From Candidatus Tisiphia endosymbiont of Nemotelus nigrinus (GTDB lineage Bacteria; Pseudomonadota; Alphaproteobacteria; Rickettsiales; Rickettsiaceae), in assembly GCF_964026475.1 (NCBI RefSeq), contig NZ_OZ032151.1:930001-994000 (forward strand): a stretch of DNA of 64,000 nucleotides, given 5' to 3'. Of the stretch, positions 49,132-60,198 are shown piece by piece (the first letter of the stretch is position 1; each line of letters begins with the position of its first letter). The translations under genes and the position numbers were made by a program. Below the pieces are notes generated by a model. It saw nothing but the letters and a program-made list of their open reading frames with translations. It was not told where the DNA came from and ran no database searches.

Positions 49132-50127
49132 TTATTTTTCTATAATAAAAAGCCCATATTTATTAGCTAGCTCGATAGTTCTTTCTAGCTCAATAACGAT
49201 CACTTTTTCTTTCTGTATGGCCACCCCTTTATAACCATAATTAGCTAAATTATTTATTGTATCTGGTCCTATTGTAGGTATATCAATTCTAGCATCTTGC
49301 CCTTTCTTCATAATTTTAACAAGTACTCCGCCTGTAGAATTTTTACGTAAATATGAACATCTTTTTATTAAATTATCTGTACCCTCTGCTGCTTCAATAC
49401 CTATAATATATCCATTATCAATAATTACTGATTGTCCTACATCAAGTTGTCCTATACTATCTAATAGCTTCATACCTAGTTCGATATCTGTATTATCTAT
49501 TTCTGATGGAATCATCATAGTTATAACATCCTTTTTTGCATTCAATATTTCATAACTAGAAACTACTTGAAATCCCTTCTCTTCTAAAAAATCTGTCACT
49601 ATACTAAGAAGTTTATCATCTCCTAAAAACTTTTGTTTCAATATGCGAGCAAGTAACCTTGAACCCATTAAATCTACTTTAATTGCTTTAAAATTAGGGC
49701 GTTTTACACCACCAGCAAGAATTATATTTTTTACATCATACTTACGAAAATACTCAATTATTGGTCTAACCATACCGACTTTAAAAAATTGGTGAGTAAA
49801 ATTCTTGTATAATGCAGTATCTGCTTCTCCTTCTAAAGCTGCGATATAACACTGTCCTCCTTGCTTAATGAAACTCTCAGCTAGTGAGATCGGCAATGAG
49901 CCATTTCCTGCTATAATTCCAAGTACACTAAAAGGATTAGAGAAACTAGAATGTAAAGCTAGAGGCAAACCTAACTCACGTACATTTTTTACAGTCAAGG
50001 GATTTGAAGAATGGGAGCGATAAACAGGGGATAAGAGAGTACAGCATGCTCTTTGTGCATGAGTACGCAAATACCACCAAATTTTGTGAATCCAATTCTT
50101 GAAATTAGAAGAGTATATTTGCAACAT
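49132..50127 (-). CDS. lpxI: LpxI-family UDP-2,3-diacylglucosamine pyrophosphatase (DUF1009)
   Basis: 331 residues from ATG 50127, just after the lpxA stop; an earlier ATG at 50154 overlaps lpxA. The family body starts at VLGIIAGNGSLPISLAESF and runs through KGFQVVSSYEIL, IEAAEGTDNLIKRC and PTIGPDTINNLANYGYKG. Replaces LpxH in many alphaproteobacteria for lipid A synthesis. Before the body lie about 65 residues (rich in His/Ser/Arg/Pro, with THAQRACC and YRSHSSNP) not expected in the family; a hairpin (50039-50066) lies in that part of the gene. Confidence 0.88.
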   Translation of the reverse strand: MLQIYSSNFKNWIHKIWWYLRTHAQRACCTLLSPVYRSHSSNPLTVKNVRELGLPLALHSSFSNPFSVLGIIAGNGSLPISLAESFIKQGGQCYIAALEGEADTALYKNFTHQFFKVGMVRPIIEYFRKYDVKNIILAGGVKRPNFKAIKVDLMGSRLLARILKQKFLGDDKLLSIVTDFLEEKGFQVVSSYEILNAKKDVITMMIPSEIDNTDIELGMKLLDSIGQLDVGQSVIIDNGYIIGIEAAEGTDNLIKRCSYLRKNSTGGVLVKIMKKGQDARIDIPTIGPDTINNLANYGYKGVAIQKEKVIVIELERTIELANKYGLFIIEK

Positions 50128-50128
50128 T

Positions 50129-50950
50129 CTAGCTATTTGTCTTATAGTGATCAATTTGTCTTGGCTGACAAAACACTCTGGTACTATCCTGTTTTATGAA
50201 AGTGATAATTTGTTCTACAATAGAATTGCCATTATATCGTTTTAAAACTTTCTCAATTCTATCAGTAAAAATACCTTCACCAATAAAAAGCTCATCTACA
50301 GCTTTTATAGTATCAAGTGTTTCTTGATTATCAAAGCCACGCCTTTTCATCCCAACTAAGTTTATACCTTCAAGAAATGCCCTTTCACTTGTGGCTAAAC
50401 CAAATGGAATCAAATCTCTCACCACTGCAGACCCACCGCCTACCATTGCATGTTGTCCTATACGTACGAACTGCAGAACAGCAGCAAGCCCTCCTATAAC
50501 AGCATAATCACCAACTGTAACGTGTCCACCTAGACTAGCATAATTTGCAAAAATTACATTATTTCCTACGATGCAATCATGTGCTATATGTACTCCAACC
50601 ATAAATAAACCATTATTGCCTACAGAGGTAACCATACCACCACCTTTACTACCAGCTTGAATAGTTACATATTCTCTAATAGTATTATTACTACCTATGA
50701 TAACCTCTGACTTTTCTCCCTCATACTTAATTATTTGAGGGGGCTGACCAATAGAAGCAAATGGATATATGACTGTATTAACGCCAATTCTTGTTTTTCC
50801 CTCTATAACTACGTGTGACTTTAGCTCTGTATTATCTGCTAAAACCACCTCTGATCCAATAGTACAAAAAGGACCTATTCTGACATTTTTACCAATTGAA
50901 GCCCTTGGATCTACTATGGCAGTGGCGTGTATAGCTGGTGATACCATCAT
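50129..50950 (-). CDS. lpxA: UDP-GlcNAc acyltransferase
   Basis: 273 residues. First lipid A enzyme, left-handed beta-helix built of hexapeptide repeats (IHATAIVDPRASIGKNVRIG). Catalytic His region GVHIAHDCIVGNN, and VRIGQHAMVGGGSAVVRD. C-terminal helices end DHYKTNS. Start ATG overlaps the fabZ TAA. In operon lpxD-fabZ-lpxA-lpxI. Confidence 0.97.
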   Translation of the reverse strand: MMVSPAIHATAIVDPRASIGKNVRIGPFCTIGSEVVLADNTELKSHVVIEGKTRIGVNTVIYPFASIGQPPQIIKYEGEKSEVIIGSNNTIREYVTIQAGSKGGGMVTSVGNNGLFMVGVHIAHDCIVGNNVIFANYASLGGHVTVGDYAVIGGLAAVLQFVRIGQHAMVGGGSAVVRDLIPFGLATSERAFLEGINLVGMKRRGFDNQETLDTIKAVDELFIGEGIFTDRIEKVLKRYNGNSIVEQIITFIKQDSTRVFCQPRQIDHYKTNS

Positions 50951-51387
50951 TAATTCCTATTTTTAACCATTGCTGTAAATTTACTCTCTGCAACTATCTG
51001 ATCATTAACTTTAGCATTACTTGAAAACTTCCAAACAGAGCTTCTATTTTGTTCTATTTTAGCATAAATATGTAATGTATCACCGGGTTCAACAATTTTA
51101 CGGAATTTTGCTTCCTCAATAGACATAAAGAAAACTTCTTTATCTTTTGTTGAGTTTATTGATTTTGATACCAAAATAGCAGAAAGCTGTGCCATAGCCT
51201 CAACAATTAGAACACCAGGCATTATGGGTTCTGTAGGAAAATGACCAGTGAATTGTGGTTCATTAAAAGTAACATTTTTGATGCCAACAATTGATTCATT
51301 AATCTTAAATTCTAGCACTTTATCTATTAATAAAAATGGATAGCGATGAGGCAACAGTTCCATTATTTCTCTAATATTAATTTTCAT
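50950..51387 (-). CDS. fabZ: 3-hydroxyacyl-ACP dehydratase FabZ
   Basis: 145 residues. Hot-dog fold dehydratase: [14 protein letters not shown], catalytic His in [15 protein letters not shown] and Glu in [11 protein letters not shown]. Feeds fatty acid synthesis from the same 3-hydroxyacyl-ACP pool that LpxA and LpxD use. It sits between lpxD and lpxA with no gap, as in enterobacteria. Confidence 0.98.
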   Translation of the reverse strand: MKINIREIMELLPHRYPFLLIDKVLEFKINESIVGIKNVTFNEPQFTGHFPTEPIMPGVLIVEAMAQLSAILVSKSINSTKDKEVFFMSIEEAKFRKIVEPGDTLHIYAKIEQNRSSVWKFSSNAKVNDQIVAESKFTAMVKNRN

Positions 51388-52404
51388 CTATATTCCGTTT
51401 TTTACAAGTTGTTTTATAATTATTGATTGTCTATGCCAATCTCTAATCGGTACGGCAGGAAACCCACCAACTGTTACTCCTGATTCAACATCCTTTATAA
51501 CACCGCCTTTTGCTGCTACTTGAACTTTATCACCTAGTACTATATGTCCGGATAGTCCAGACTGTCCTCCAAGAGCACAATATGCTCCTATTGTAGTGCT
51601 ACCTGATATACCAACTTGGGCGACAATAATCGTCCCCCTTCCTATTATAGCATTATGTCCTATCTGCACTAAGTTATCTATTCTACATAAATCTCCTATC
51701 ACCGTATCATTCATTGATCCTCTATCAATAGTAGTATTACTACCTATTTCAACATTATTACCTATTTTAACCATACCAGTGTGGAAAATTTTCTTATGAA
51801 TCCCTTTATCTGTTGCAAAACCAAACCCATCTTGTCCAATCCTTGCTCCCGGTAATATTACCACATCATCACCTATTATACTGTAACTTATTGAAACATT
51901 TGAGTATATTAACGCTCTATTACCTATTACTACTCCATAATCTATAAAAGTTCCAGATTCTATAACACAATTATCACCTATTACAGCATGATCTTCAATA
52001 ACAACATTATGTCCTATATAACAATTACTTCCTATAGTGGCAGAATCCGAAATATAGGCAGATGGCATAATTCTGTTAGGATAAGTTTTTGCTCTGCTAT
52101 AAAACAAGTCCACCAATCTCGCATAAAAGAAATACGGATTTCTTACTTTTAATAACACTGTTCCATTGTCGGACTCTTGCGAAAAATTCTCTGGAACTAT
52201 GCAGCATGAAGCTTTAGTGTTTTGGAATTGAGTAATATATTTGCTATTACTTAAAAAACTTATATCACCAACATCAGCCTCTTCTAACGACTTAACATCA
52301 TGGATTAACAAGTCACTGGAGCATAATATCTCAGCATCTATTAACTTTATAATTTCTGATAATTTATAAGAGGTAGACTTCTTATAAAAACGTGGATTTA
52401 TCAT
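51388..52404 (-). CDS. lpxD: UDP-3-O-acylglucosamine N-acyltransferase
   Basis: 338 residues. Adds the N-linked hydroxyacyl chain of lipid A. N-terminal uridine-binding domain, then hexapeptide beta-helix with [13 protein letters not shown] and [13 protein letters not shown] (His of the active site). C-terminus [21 protein letters not shown]. First gene of the lpx operon. Confidence 0.97.
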   Translation of the reverse strand: MINPRFYKKSTSYKLSEIIKLIDAEILCSSDLLIHDVKSLEEADVGDISFLSNSKYITQFQNTKASCCIVPENFSQESDNGTVLLKVRNPYFFYARLVDLFYSRAKTYPNRIMPSAYISDSATIGSNCYIGHNVVIEDHAVIGDNCVIESGTFIDYGVVIGNRALIYSNVSISYSIIGDDVVILPGARIGQDGFGFATDKGIHKKIFHTGMVKIGNNVEIGSNTTIDRGSMNDTVIGDLCRIDNLVQIGHNAIIGRGTIIVAQVGISGSTTIGAYCALGGQSGLSGHIVLGDKVQVAAKGGVIKDVESGVTVGGFPAVPIRDWHRQSIIIKQLVKNGI

Positions 52405-52499
52405 AGTTACTTATTTTTACAAAATGATAGGGGTATTATAAACGCCAGTTAGAAAATACTCAAGTTTTCTTATAATAATTTATATTACCGATATGGCAT

Positions 52500-54596
<2,097 letters not shown>

Positions 54597-54743
54597 TCAG
54601 TTATTAAAATTGATTTATATAAGTTTTATGGATTGTCTCATCGACCTACGGTCTTTCTCCACTAGTATCCTAGTTAAATCGGGGGATCAAATGAAGTCAT
54701 TGTAAGGAACTACTTATATACTCACTTTACGCATAATCCCCAT

Positions 54744-54911
54744 AACTGTTGAAAGTTAGTAAATACAGCTTCTTTATACGTCATTGCGAGAAGGTCGTAA
54801 GACCGACGAAGCAATCCAGTAACATCATTTATCTATAGATTGTTTCTTGGATTGCTTCGCTTACGCTCGCAATGACTTTGTGGTATAGGTATTTGCAAAC
54901 TTTCAACAGTT
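54744..54911. repeat. AACTGTTGAAAGTTAG-armed CATTGCGAG repeat
   Basis: Outer arms AACTGTTGAAAGTTAGTAAA and TTTGCAAACTTTCAACAGTT are inverses. Core GTCATTGCGAGAAGG (54780) to GCTCGCAATGAC (54886) with GACGAAGCAATCC / GGATTGCTTCG sub-arms. Arms resemble those of the copy at 33401. Complete two-layer copy. Confidence 0.88.
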
Positions 54912-54914
54912 GTG

Positions 54915-55086
54915 GCATAACCCCCATGACAATTTAAAAATTGCAGAAAAATACAAGACGCTATTAGCGAAACCACGTAGTGGTTGTGGCAATCCACATT
55001 CATTAGATTGCTTCGTCGCTACTAAAGTAGCTCCTAGCAATGACGCCGGACTGTTTTTCCTGTAACTTTTAAATGCCATGCGTAAG
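54915..55086. repeat. CAATTTAAAAATTGCAG-armed CATTGCGAG repeat
   Basis: Directly beside the previous copy. Left arm GCATAACCCCCATGACAATT and TAAAAATTGCAGAAAAATAC; right arm TTTTTCCTGTAACTTTTAAATGCCATGCG, loosely inverted. Core is diverged at its left end (GCTATTAGCGAAACCACG) and kept at its right (GTAGCTCCTAGCAATGACG). A left arm of this type without a core occurs at 43665-43705. Confidence 0.75.
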
Positions 55087-55189
55087 GTGAGTTATATAGT
55101 AGTGACGAAGCAATTGTAAGTTAAAAGTATGATATAATAGATATTGAAGTCAATGTAAATAATGATTTATATTGACTTATGCAGGAAGC

Positions 55190-56350
55190 TTAGAGCATTT
55201 CCTTATATAAATCTAAGGTTTTACTTAGCATTAAATCAAGGGAAAAATTATTTATTACTGCTTGTCTTGCTGCTTGTTGTATTTTCTTACCTTCATCGGT
55301 TTTAAGTATAGATAAGCAATGTTCAATTTTTTCTGCGAGATCGATTGGATCGTTTGGGTTGACATGAAATCCAGTATTTGTATCTGATATTGTTTCAATA
55401 GCTCCACCAATATTTGTAGCAATTACTAGCTTTTCCATTGATTGTCCTTCAGTTATAGTTCGACCAAACGCTTCTGGCTCAATCGAAGTAGATAACACTA
55501 TATCTGAAATACCATAAAGACCGAGCATATCAACTTCGTTACCAAAGATTTGAACTTTACTTTGTAGTTTCAGTAAGTTTATAAGAGATTTCACTCGGTT
55601 TGTAAAATTTGGGTGCTTAGATAAATCTCCAACCATGAGACAGTAAAAATCTAGATGCTTTAATTTGCCAAGTGCTTCAACAAGGGTAAGATGCCCTTTC
55701 CAACTGGTAAGTCTTGATGGTAATAATATTATAGGAGGAGTGTTATTAGATAGGCCGTATTTTTTTCTATATTTTAGTAATTTTTCTTCTGTGACATTTT
55801 TGGGATCAAAATAGCGATAATCTACCCCTCGACGTATTACAGTAATTTGATCTTCTAGAATTTTATAATTAGATAATATATGTTGCTTTACAAAATTAGA
55901 CACAGCTATGACCTTCTCCCCTTTGATCATTACACTATTATAAAAATGTTTGAACAAATTTGAGATGTTGTAAATACCATGGAATGTTGTTAGAAATTTG
56001 GTATTAGTAGCCTTTGCTGCCATATAGCAACTCCAAGCTGGAGCTCTCGATCTTGCATGTACTATATCTACGTCATATTCCTTAATTATTTCCGATAAAG
56101 TCCTTGCATTTTTCCATATTAAAAAAGGATTTTTAGTAGCACTATTCATAAAAATATGTGGTATATCTGCAGATACTAACTTTTCAACTAATGAACCACC
56201 AGAGGAGACTACAATAACATTATAATCAGCTTCTTTTAACATTTTAGCCACTTCAATTGTCCCTCGTTCTACTCCGCCAGATAATAAGGCTGGAACTACT
56301 TGCAAAACGGTTGGTTTATGGTATCGTTTGGGTGAATCTGATGAAATCAT
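55190..56350 (-). CDS. Glycosyltransferase family 4 protein
   Basis: 386 residues, GT-B fold. N-terminal VVPALLSGGVERGTIEVAKM, donor-binding half with LLPSRLTSWKGHLTLVEAL and the EX7E motif in EPEAFGRTITEG. Probably adds a sugar to LPS or another surface glycan; acceptor and donor unknown. Not secreted. Divergent from the hydrolase gene with only 16 bp between start codons. Confidence 0.93.
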   Translation of the reverse strand: MISSDSPKRYHKPTVLQVVPALLSGGVERGTIEVAKMLKEADYNVIVVSSGGSLVEKLVSADIPHIFMNSATKNPFLIWKNARTLSEIIKEYDVDIVHARSRAPAWSCYMAAKATNTKFLTTFHGIYNISNLFKHFYNSVMIKGEKVIAVSNFVKQHILSNYKILEDQITVIRRGVDYRYFDPKNVTEEKLLKYRKKYGLSNNTPPIILLPSRLTSWKGHLTLVEALGKLKHLDFYCLMVGDLSKHPNFTNRVKSLINLLKLQSKVQIFGNEVDMLGLYGISDIVLSTSIEPEAFGRTITEGQSMEKLVIATNIGGAIETISDTNTGFHVNPNDPIDLAEKIEHCLSILKTDEGKKIQQAARQAVINNFSLDLMLSKTLDLYKEML

Positions 56351-56366
56351 TAATTAACTAATTTAA

Positions 56367-57152
56367 ATGAATAAAATATATAATACAGAAAATAAAAAAT
56401 TTATCACTTATAATCATTATAAAAGTAATAAAAAAAGTATGCCCTCCGTAATGTTCTTACATGGCTTAATGTCACATATGAATGGTACAAAGGCTGTATT
56501 TCTTGAGAATTACTGTAAAAAACAAGAATATAATTTTATCACATTTGATAATTTTGGTCATGGAAAATCATCAGGTAATTTTCTAGATGAAACTATTGGC
56601 TCTTGGCTTATGGGAGTTGAGATGGTGTTAGATAAATCGCAGTTTTGCAAAGCCAATTCGCAGGAGCAGAAGAATATACAACCAACTATTGTAATAGGCT
56701 CCAGTATGGGTGCTTGGCTTGCCATTCTTGCTGCTATGAAATTTCCCAGTAAAATTTGTGGTGTTGTTGCTCTTGCTCCAGCAATAGATTTTACAGAAAC
56801 TATTTGGAAAAATTTAACTGAAATTCAAAAAATACAGATGCAGCAACAAAAATGGCTTGAGGTTGGTGGGCGTAATTGTGACAATAAGTACCCAATAAGT
56901 TATCAATTAATACTTGAAGCTAAAAATCACTTGTTACTAAACTCAAATAGTATTAATCTTAAGCAACCTGTTCATTTAATTCATGGGATGCTAGATGTTG
57001 ACGTGCCTTACAGCATTTCAAGTAAGCTGGTAGAGAAAATTACTAGTGATATAGTAGTGATGAAGTTAATAAAAGATGGACATCACAGCCTTACACGAGA
57101 ATCAGATTTAGCTATAATTGCTAATTCTTTAGAAGAAATAATAAATTATTAG
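56367..57152 (+). CDS. Alpha/beta hydrolase
   Basis: 261 residues. FLHGLMSHMNGTKAVFLENY (oxyanion His-Gly), nucleophile Ser in VIGSSMGAWLAILAA, acid in LIHGMLDVDVPYS, and catalytic His in DGHHSLTRE complete the triad. Resembles serine esterases of the ABHD10/acyl-protein-thioesterase kind. The substrate is not deducible. Followed 5 bp later by the DUF2608 gene. Confidence 0.88.
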   Translation: MNKIYNTENKKFITYNHYKSNKKSMPSVMFLHGLMSHMNGTKAVFLENYCKKQEYNFITFDNFGHGKSSGNFLDETIGSWLMGVEMVLDKSQFCKANSQEQKNIQPTIVIGSSMGAWLAILAAMKFPSKICGVVALAPAIDFTETIWKNLTEIQKIQMQQQKWLEVGGRNCDNKYPISYQLILEAKNHLLLNSNSINLKQPVHLIHGMLDVDVPYSISSKLVEKITSDIVVMKLIKDGHHSLTRESDLAIIANSLEEIINY

Positions 57153-57157
57153 AGTTC

Positions 57158-57928
57158 ATGAACAGACATACATTTACTAAAACAACTAAAGTTTCCGATT
57201 TTTTAGCAATCTCAGAAATAATAGGCAAACTAGAGCAAGATAGTTTAGTGCTTTTTGATGTGGATGACGTATTAATCATGGATCAAGATGAATATCGCTT
57301 AACTCATCCTTATAGATGTGAATGGCGTGCTGAAAGTAAAAATCGTTTTACCAGAGAAGAAAGACAACTTTTTTTTAGTATTATTTTAAAAAATCGTGCT
57401 ATTCGCTTAGTGAATCCCTATATAAATGATATACTTAATAAATTATGGGAGAGACAAATTCCAACTGCTGCTCTGACTAAATTATATACAGGTCGGTTCG
57501 GTGTTATTGATGATTTTACTGATTGGCGTTTAAAAGAACTGAAAGGCATAAATATAGATTTTATGAAATCTACTCCCATAAAAGAGGAAATATTAATTGA
57601 TGATTTACATATTGAAAATACTATGAAAGGTATACCAATGATGAAAGAAGGGGTGATTCTTACAGCAAACGTTGATAAAGGTGTAGTATTAGAGAAGATT
57701 TTACACAAGAAGAATTACTACCCTAAAACCATAATATTCGTTGATGATGTTTTAGAAAATATTGAGGCGGTGGAAAAAATATGTGCTAAATTACAGATTA
57801 ATTTTTATGGGTTTGAATTTAACGGAGCTTCTTTAGTGCCAGAAGCAGAACTTGATAAGAAAAGTGAAAAAATTCGTTTTGAGATTTTGGAAAAAGAACA
57901 TCGTTGGCTAACAGATTTAAAACTTTAA
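57158..57928 (+). CDS. HAD-like DUF2608 family protein
   Basis: 256 residues. HAD motif I reads LFDVDDVLIMDQDEY (nucleophile and acid Asp), and the acidic motif IV is IIFVDDVLENIEAV. No clear signal peptide. The family is common in Rickettsia, Legionella and Chlamydia-like bacteria; function unknown, presumably a phosphatase. Cotranscribed with the hydrolase upstream and the adaptor protein downstream (13 bp). Confidence 0.82.
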   Translation: MNRHTFTKTTKVSDFLAISEIIGKLEQDSLVLFDVDDVLIMDQDEYRLTHPYRCEWRAESKNRFTREERQLFFSIILKNRAIRLVNPYINDILNKLWERQIPTAALTKLYTGRFGVIDDFTDWRLKELKGINIDFMKSTPIKEEILIDDLHIENTMKGIPMMKEGVILTANVDKGVVLEKILHKKNYYPKTIIFVDDVLENIEAVEKICAKLQINFYGFEFNGASLVPEAELDKKSEKIRFEILEKEHRWLTDLKL

Positions 57929-57941
57929 TATTATTTTGAAC

Positions 57942-58943
57942 ATGTTGAATAAGCTAATTATTTTTTTTAGTATATGCATTATTTCTTGCTGTACTATCGC
58001 TGAAGAACAAGAGGGCATTCCGGTTAAAGCCAGTAAAGTACAAATGACTGATCTATATAATATTTTTAGCGTTGTCGGACAATGTAAAAATGATATGAGC
58101 CGGGATTATTATGCAAATATTTCTGGTACGGTTGATGTAGTATCTAATGCTCATGGGGGTAAGGTTCATAAAGGTGATGTTTTACTTATTATTGACCAAG
58201 ATTTAGCTGCGTCAACTAAGTCACAAGCAGAAGTCTCTTTAAGAACGGCTATGACTGCTTATAGCCGTGATAAGGCATTATTTGCCAAGAAATATATTAG
58301 TAGTGATGTGCTAGAAAAATCAAATAGTGCTTTAGAAGCAGCTAAGCTTGCCTTTTCCAAAGCAATGAATAGTTACAACAATATGGTTATCGTAGCACCA
58401 TTTGATGGAAATATTGGTATAATAAAACTAATAATAGGGGATAAGGTAGAACAAGGAAATTATCTTTTTAGCATTATTGCTCAAAATTCTACCACTAAAA
58501 GTATTCTAATGGAGTTACCTGAAGGGCTTTATAATCAGGTATCACGAACCACTAATTTAGTGGTAACCGATAATAATGGCGATAAGATTAATGGAAAAAT
58601 TGCTGAAATATCACAATATGTTTCAGATAATGGTACTATAAGTGCTAAAGTGGTTGTTGATTCTAATAGTAATATTGTACATAGAAGCTATGTACATATA
58701 GACTTAATTATTAACAAACATAGAAATTTAGCAGTACCTAGTCAATCAGTTCAGAGTAATAGTAAAGGTGAATATTTTGTATATAAACTTAATGATAACA
58801 AAGTGCAACAACTTTATGTTAAGCTAGGTACTAGTCTAAATAGTCTAACAGAGATTATTTCAGATGGAATCAAAGAGGGGGATATGGTAATAGTGGAAGG
58901 AATTACTAAGATTAATGACGGTAGCATAGTAAAATTATTATAG
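57942..58943 (+). CDS. RND-type efflux periplasmic adaptor (HlyD/AcrA family)
   Basis: 333 residues from ATG 57942. An N-terminal signal (MLNKLIIFFSICIISCC) has cysteines suggesting a lipoprotein. Lipoyl-like halves flank a short coiled coil (GTVDVVSNAHGGKVHKGDVL, MVIVAPFDGNIGIIKLIIGD), then the beta barrel. Links an RND pump to an outer-membrane channel in the family, but no pump gene is adjacent. Its TAG stop is inside the TATAGCTAACCCG terminus of the repeat that follows. Confidence 0.88.
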   Translation: MLNKLIIFFSICIISCCTIAEEQEGIPVKASKVQMTDLYNIFSVVGQCKNDMSRDYYANISGTVDVVSNAHGGKVHKGDVLLIIDQDLAASTKSQAEVSLRTAMTAYSRDKALFAKKYISSDVLEKSNSALEAAKLAFSKAMNSYNNMVIVAPFDGNIGIIKLIIGDKVEQGNYLFSIIAQNSTTKSILMELPEGLYNQVSRTTNLVVTDNNGDKINGKIAEISQYVSDNGTISAKVVVDSNSNIVHRSYVHIDLIINKHRNLAVPSQSVQSNSKGEYFVYKLNDNKVQQLYVKLGTSLNSLTEIISDGIKEGDMVIVEGITKINDGSIVKLL

Positions 58944-59037
58944 CTAACCCGGTATCGTCATTGCGGCCGACGAAGTAATCCATTTTTAGCTGCTTTTATG
59001 GATTGCTTCGTCGACCTACGGTCTTCCTCGCAATGAC
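58939..59037. repeat. CATTGCGAG repeat overlapping the adaptor stop codon
   Basis: Left terminus TATAGCTAACCCGGTAT (58939), where TAG (58941-58943) is the stop of the adaptor gene. Core GTCATTGCGGCCGACGAAG to CTTCCTCGCAATGAC (59037). Left core arm is shortened relative to the right. A second copy follows 17 bp later. Confidence 0.85.
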
Positions 59038-59054
59038 AGTGGAGATGCATAAAT

Positions 59055-59149
59055 GTCATTGCGAGACCCCACGTGAGTGGTCGTGGCAATCCACTTCTGA
59101 TTACTTTCTAGATTGCTTCGTCGCTACTAAAGTAGCTCCTCGCAATGAC
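59055..59149. repeat. CATTGCGAG repeat, second of a tandem pair
   Basis: GTCATTGCGAGACCCCACGTG to GTAGCTCCTCGCAATGAC. Flanks CATAAATG and CATTTAGGAACTTATG are a short inverse pair; the right one recurs, inverted, beside the copy at 21336. It fills most of the gap before the stomatin-like gene. Confidence 0.85.
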
Positions 59150-59193
59150 ATTTAGGAACTTATGTAGCTGTAGATTTAAAAAAAGGAGAAAAT

Positions 59194-60165
59194 ATGGAAT
59201 ATATATTATTAGTTTGTAGTATCGTGGCGATTCTTGTTATTATGCAGATGGTTAAGGTTGTACCACAACAGCAAGCATGGATTGTTGAAAAATTTGGAAA
59301 ATTTGATAGGGTTTTGCAGCCTGGCTTGAATATTTTGATACCAGTGATTCAGAGAGTAGCCTATAAACACACTCTGAAGGAAGAAGCGATTGATGTGACT
59401 GCTCAAACAGCCATTTCCAATGATAATGTTACGTTATTAATAGATGGTGTTTTATATGTAAAAATTGTCGATCCAGTTGCCGCATCTTATGGGGTTAATA
59501 GTCCATATTATGCCATCACCCAGCTTGCGCAAACTACCATGCGTTCAGAAATAGGTAAGTTACCATTAGATAGAACTTTTGAAGAACGAGAAACCTTAAA
59601 CATCGCTATTGTCTCTGCTATTAACCAAGCTGCAGTGAATTGGGGGATACAATGTATGCGTTATGAAATTAAAGATATTCAACCACCACAAACAATACTT
59701 AAAGCGATGGAATTACAAGTTGCAGCAGAACGTCAGAAACGAGCTCAAATTTTGGAGTCAGAAGGTAATAGACAAGCAAAAATAAACCATGCTGAGGGTG
59801 AAAAAGCTCAAGTTGTATTAAATTCTGAAGCTTCCTATATTGACCAAGTAAATAGGGCTAAGGGTGAGGCTGAAGCAATAGGATTAGTTGCTATGGCTAC
59901 TGCTAAAAGTATTGAGCTTATAGCTGCCTCTATTCAAAAATCCGGAGGCAATGATGCAGTATCTTTAAAAATAGCTGAACAATATATATCTGCTTTTGGC
60001 GAGTTAGCCAAAGATAGTAATACAGTAATTCTACCGGCAAATCTTTCTGAACCAGGAAGTTTTATAACTCAAGCTCTAAGTATTTTTGATCAGCTGAAAT
60101 CAGTGAGTGATAAAAAATTGCCTAAGGAATCATCTATGAAGAAAAAACTTAGTGCTGGTGAATAA
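59194..60165 (+). CDS. SPFH/stomatin-like protein (paraslipin, QmcA-like)
   Basis: 323 residues. One N-terminal transmembrane helix (about 3-20) then the SPFH domain (VVPQQQAWIVEKFGKFDRVL, FEERETLNIAIVSAINQAA) and a C-terminal helical AEGEKA/AKGEAEA coil. Oligomeric membrane scaffolds that often pair with a NfeD-type protein; none is adjacent. AAAGGAGAA at 59180-59188 is a good ribosome site for ATG 59194. Confidence 0.93.
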   Translation: MEYILLVCSIVAILVIMQMVKVVPQQQAWIVEKFGKFDRVLQPGLNILIPVIQRVAYKHTLKEEAIDVTAQTAISNDNVTLLIDGVLYVKIVDPVAASYGVNSPYYAITQLAQTTMRSEIGKLPLDRTFEERETLNIAIVSAINQAAVNWGIQCMRYEIKDIQPPQTILKAMELQVAAERQKRAQILESEGNRQAKINHAEGEKAQVVLNSEASYIDQVNRAKGEAEAIGLVAMATAKSIELIAASIQKSGGNDAVSLKIAEQYISAFGELAKDSNTVILPANLSEPGSFITQALSIFDQLKSVSDKKLPKESSMKKKLSAGE

Positions 60166-60198
60166 GCTGGTATACTCTACTTAACATGTACAAATCTA

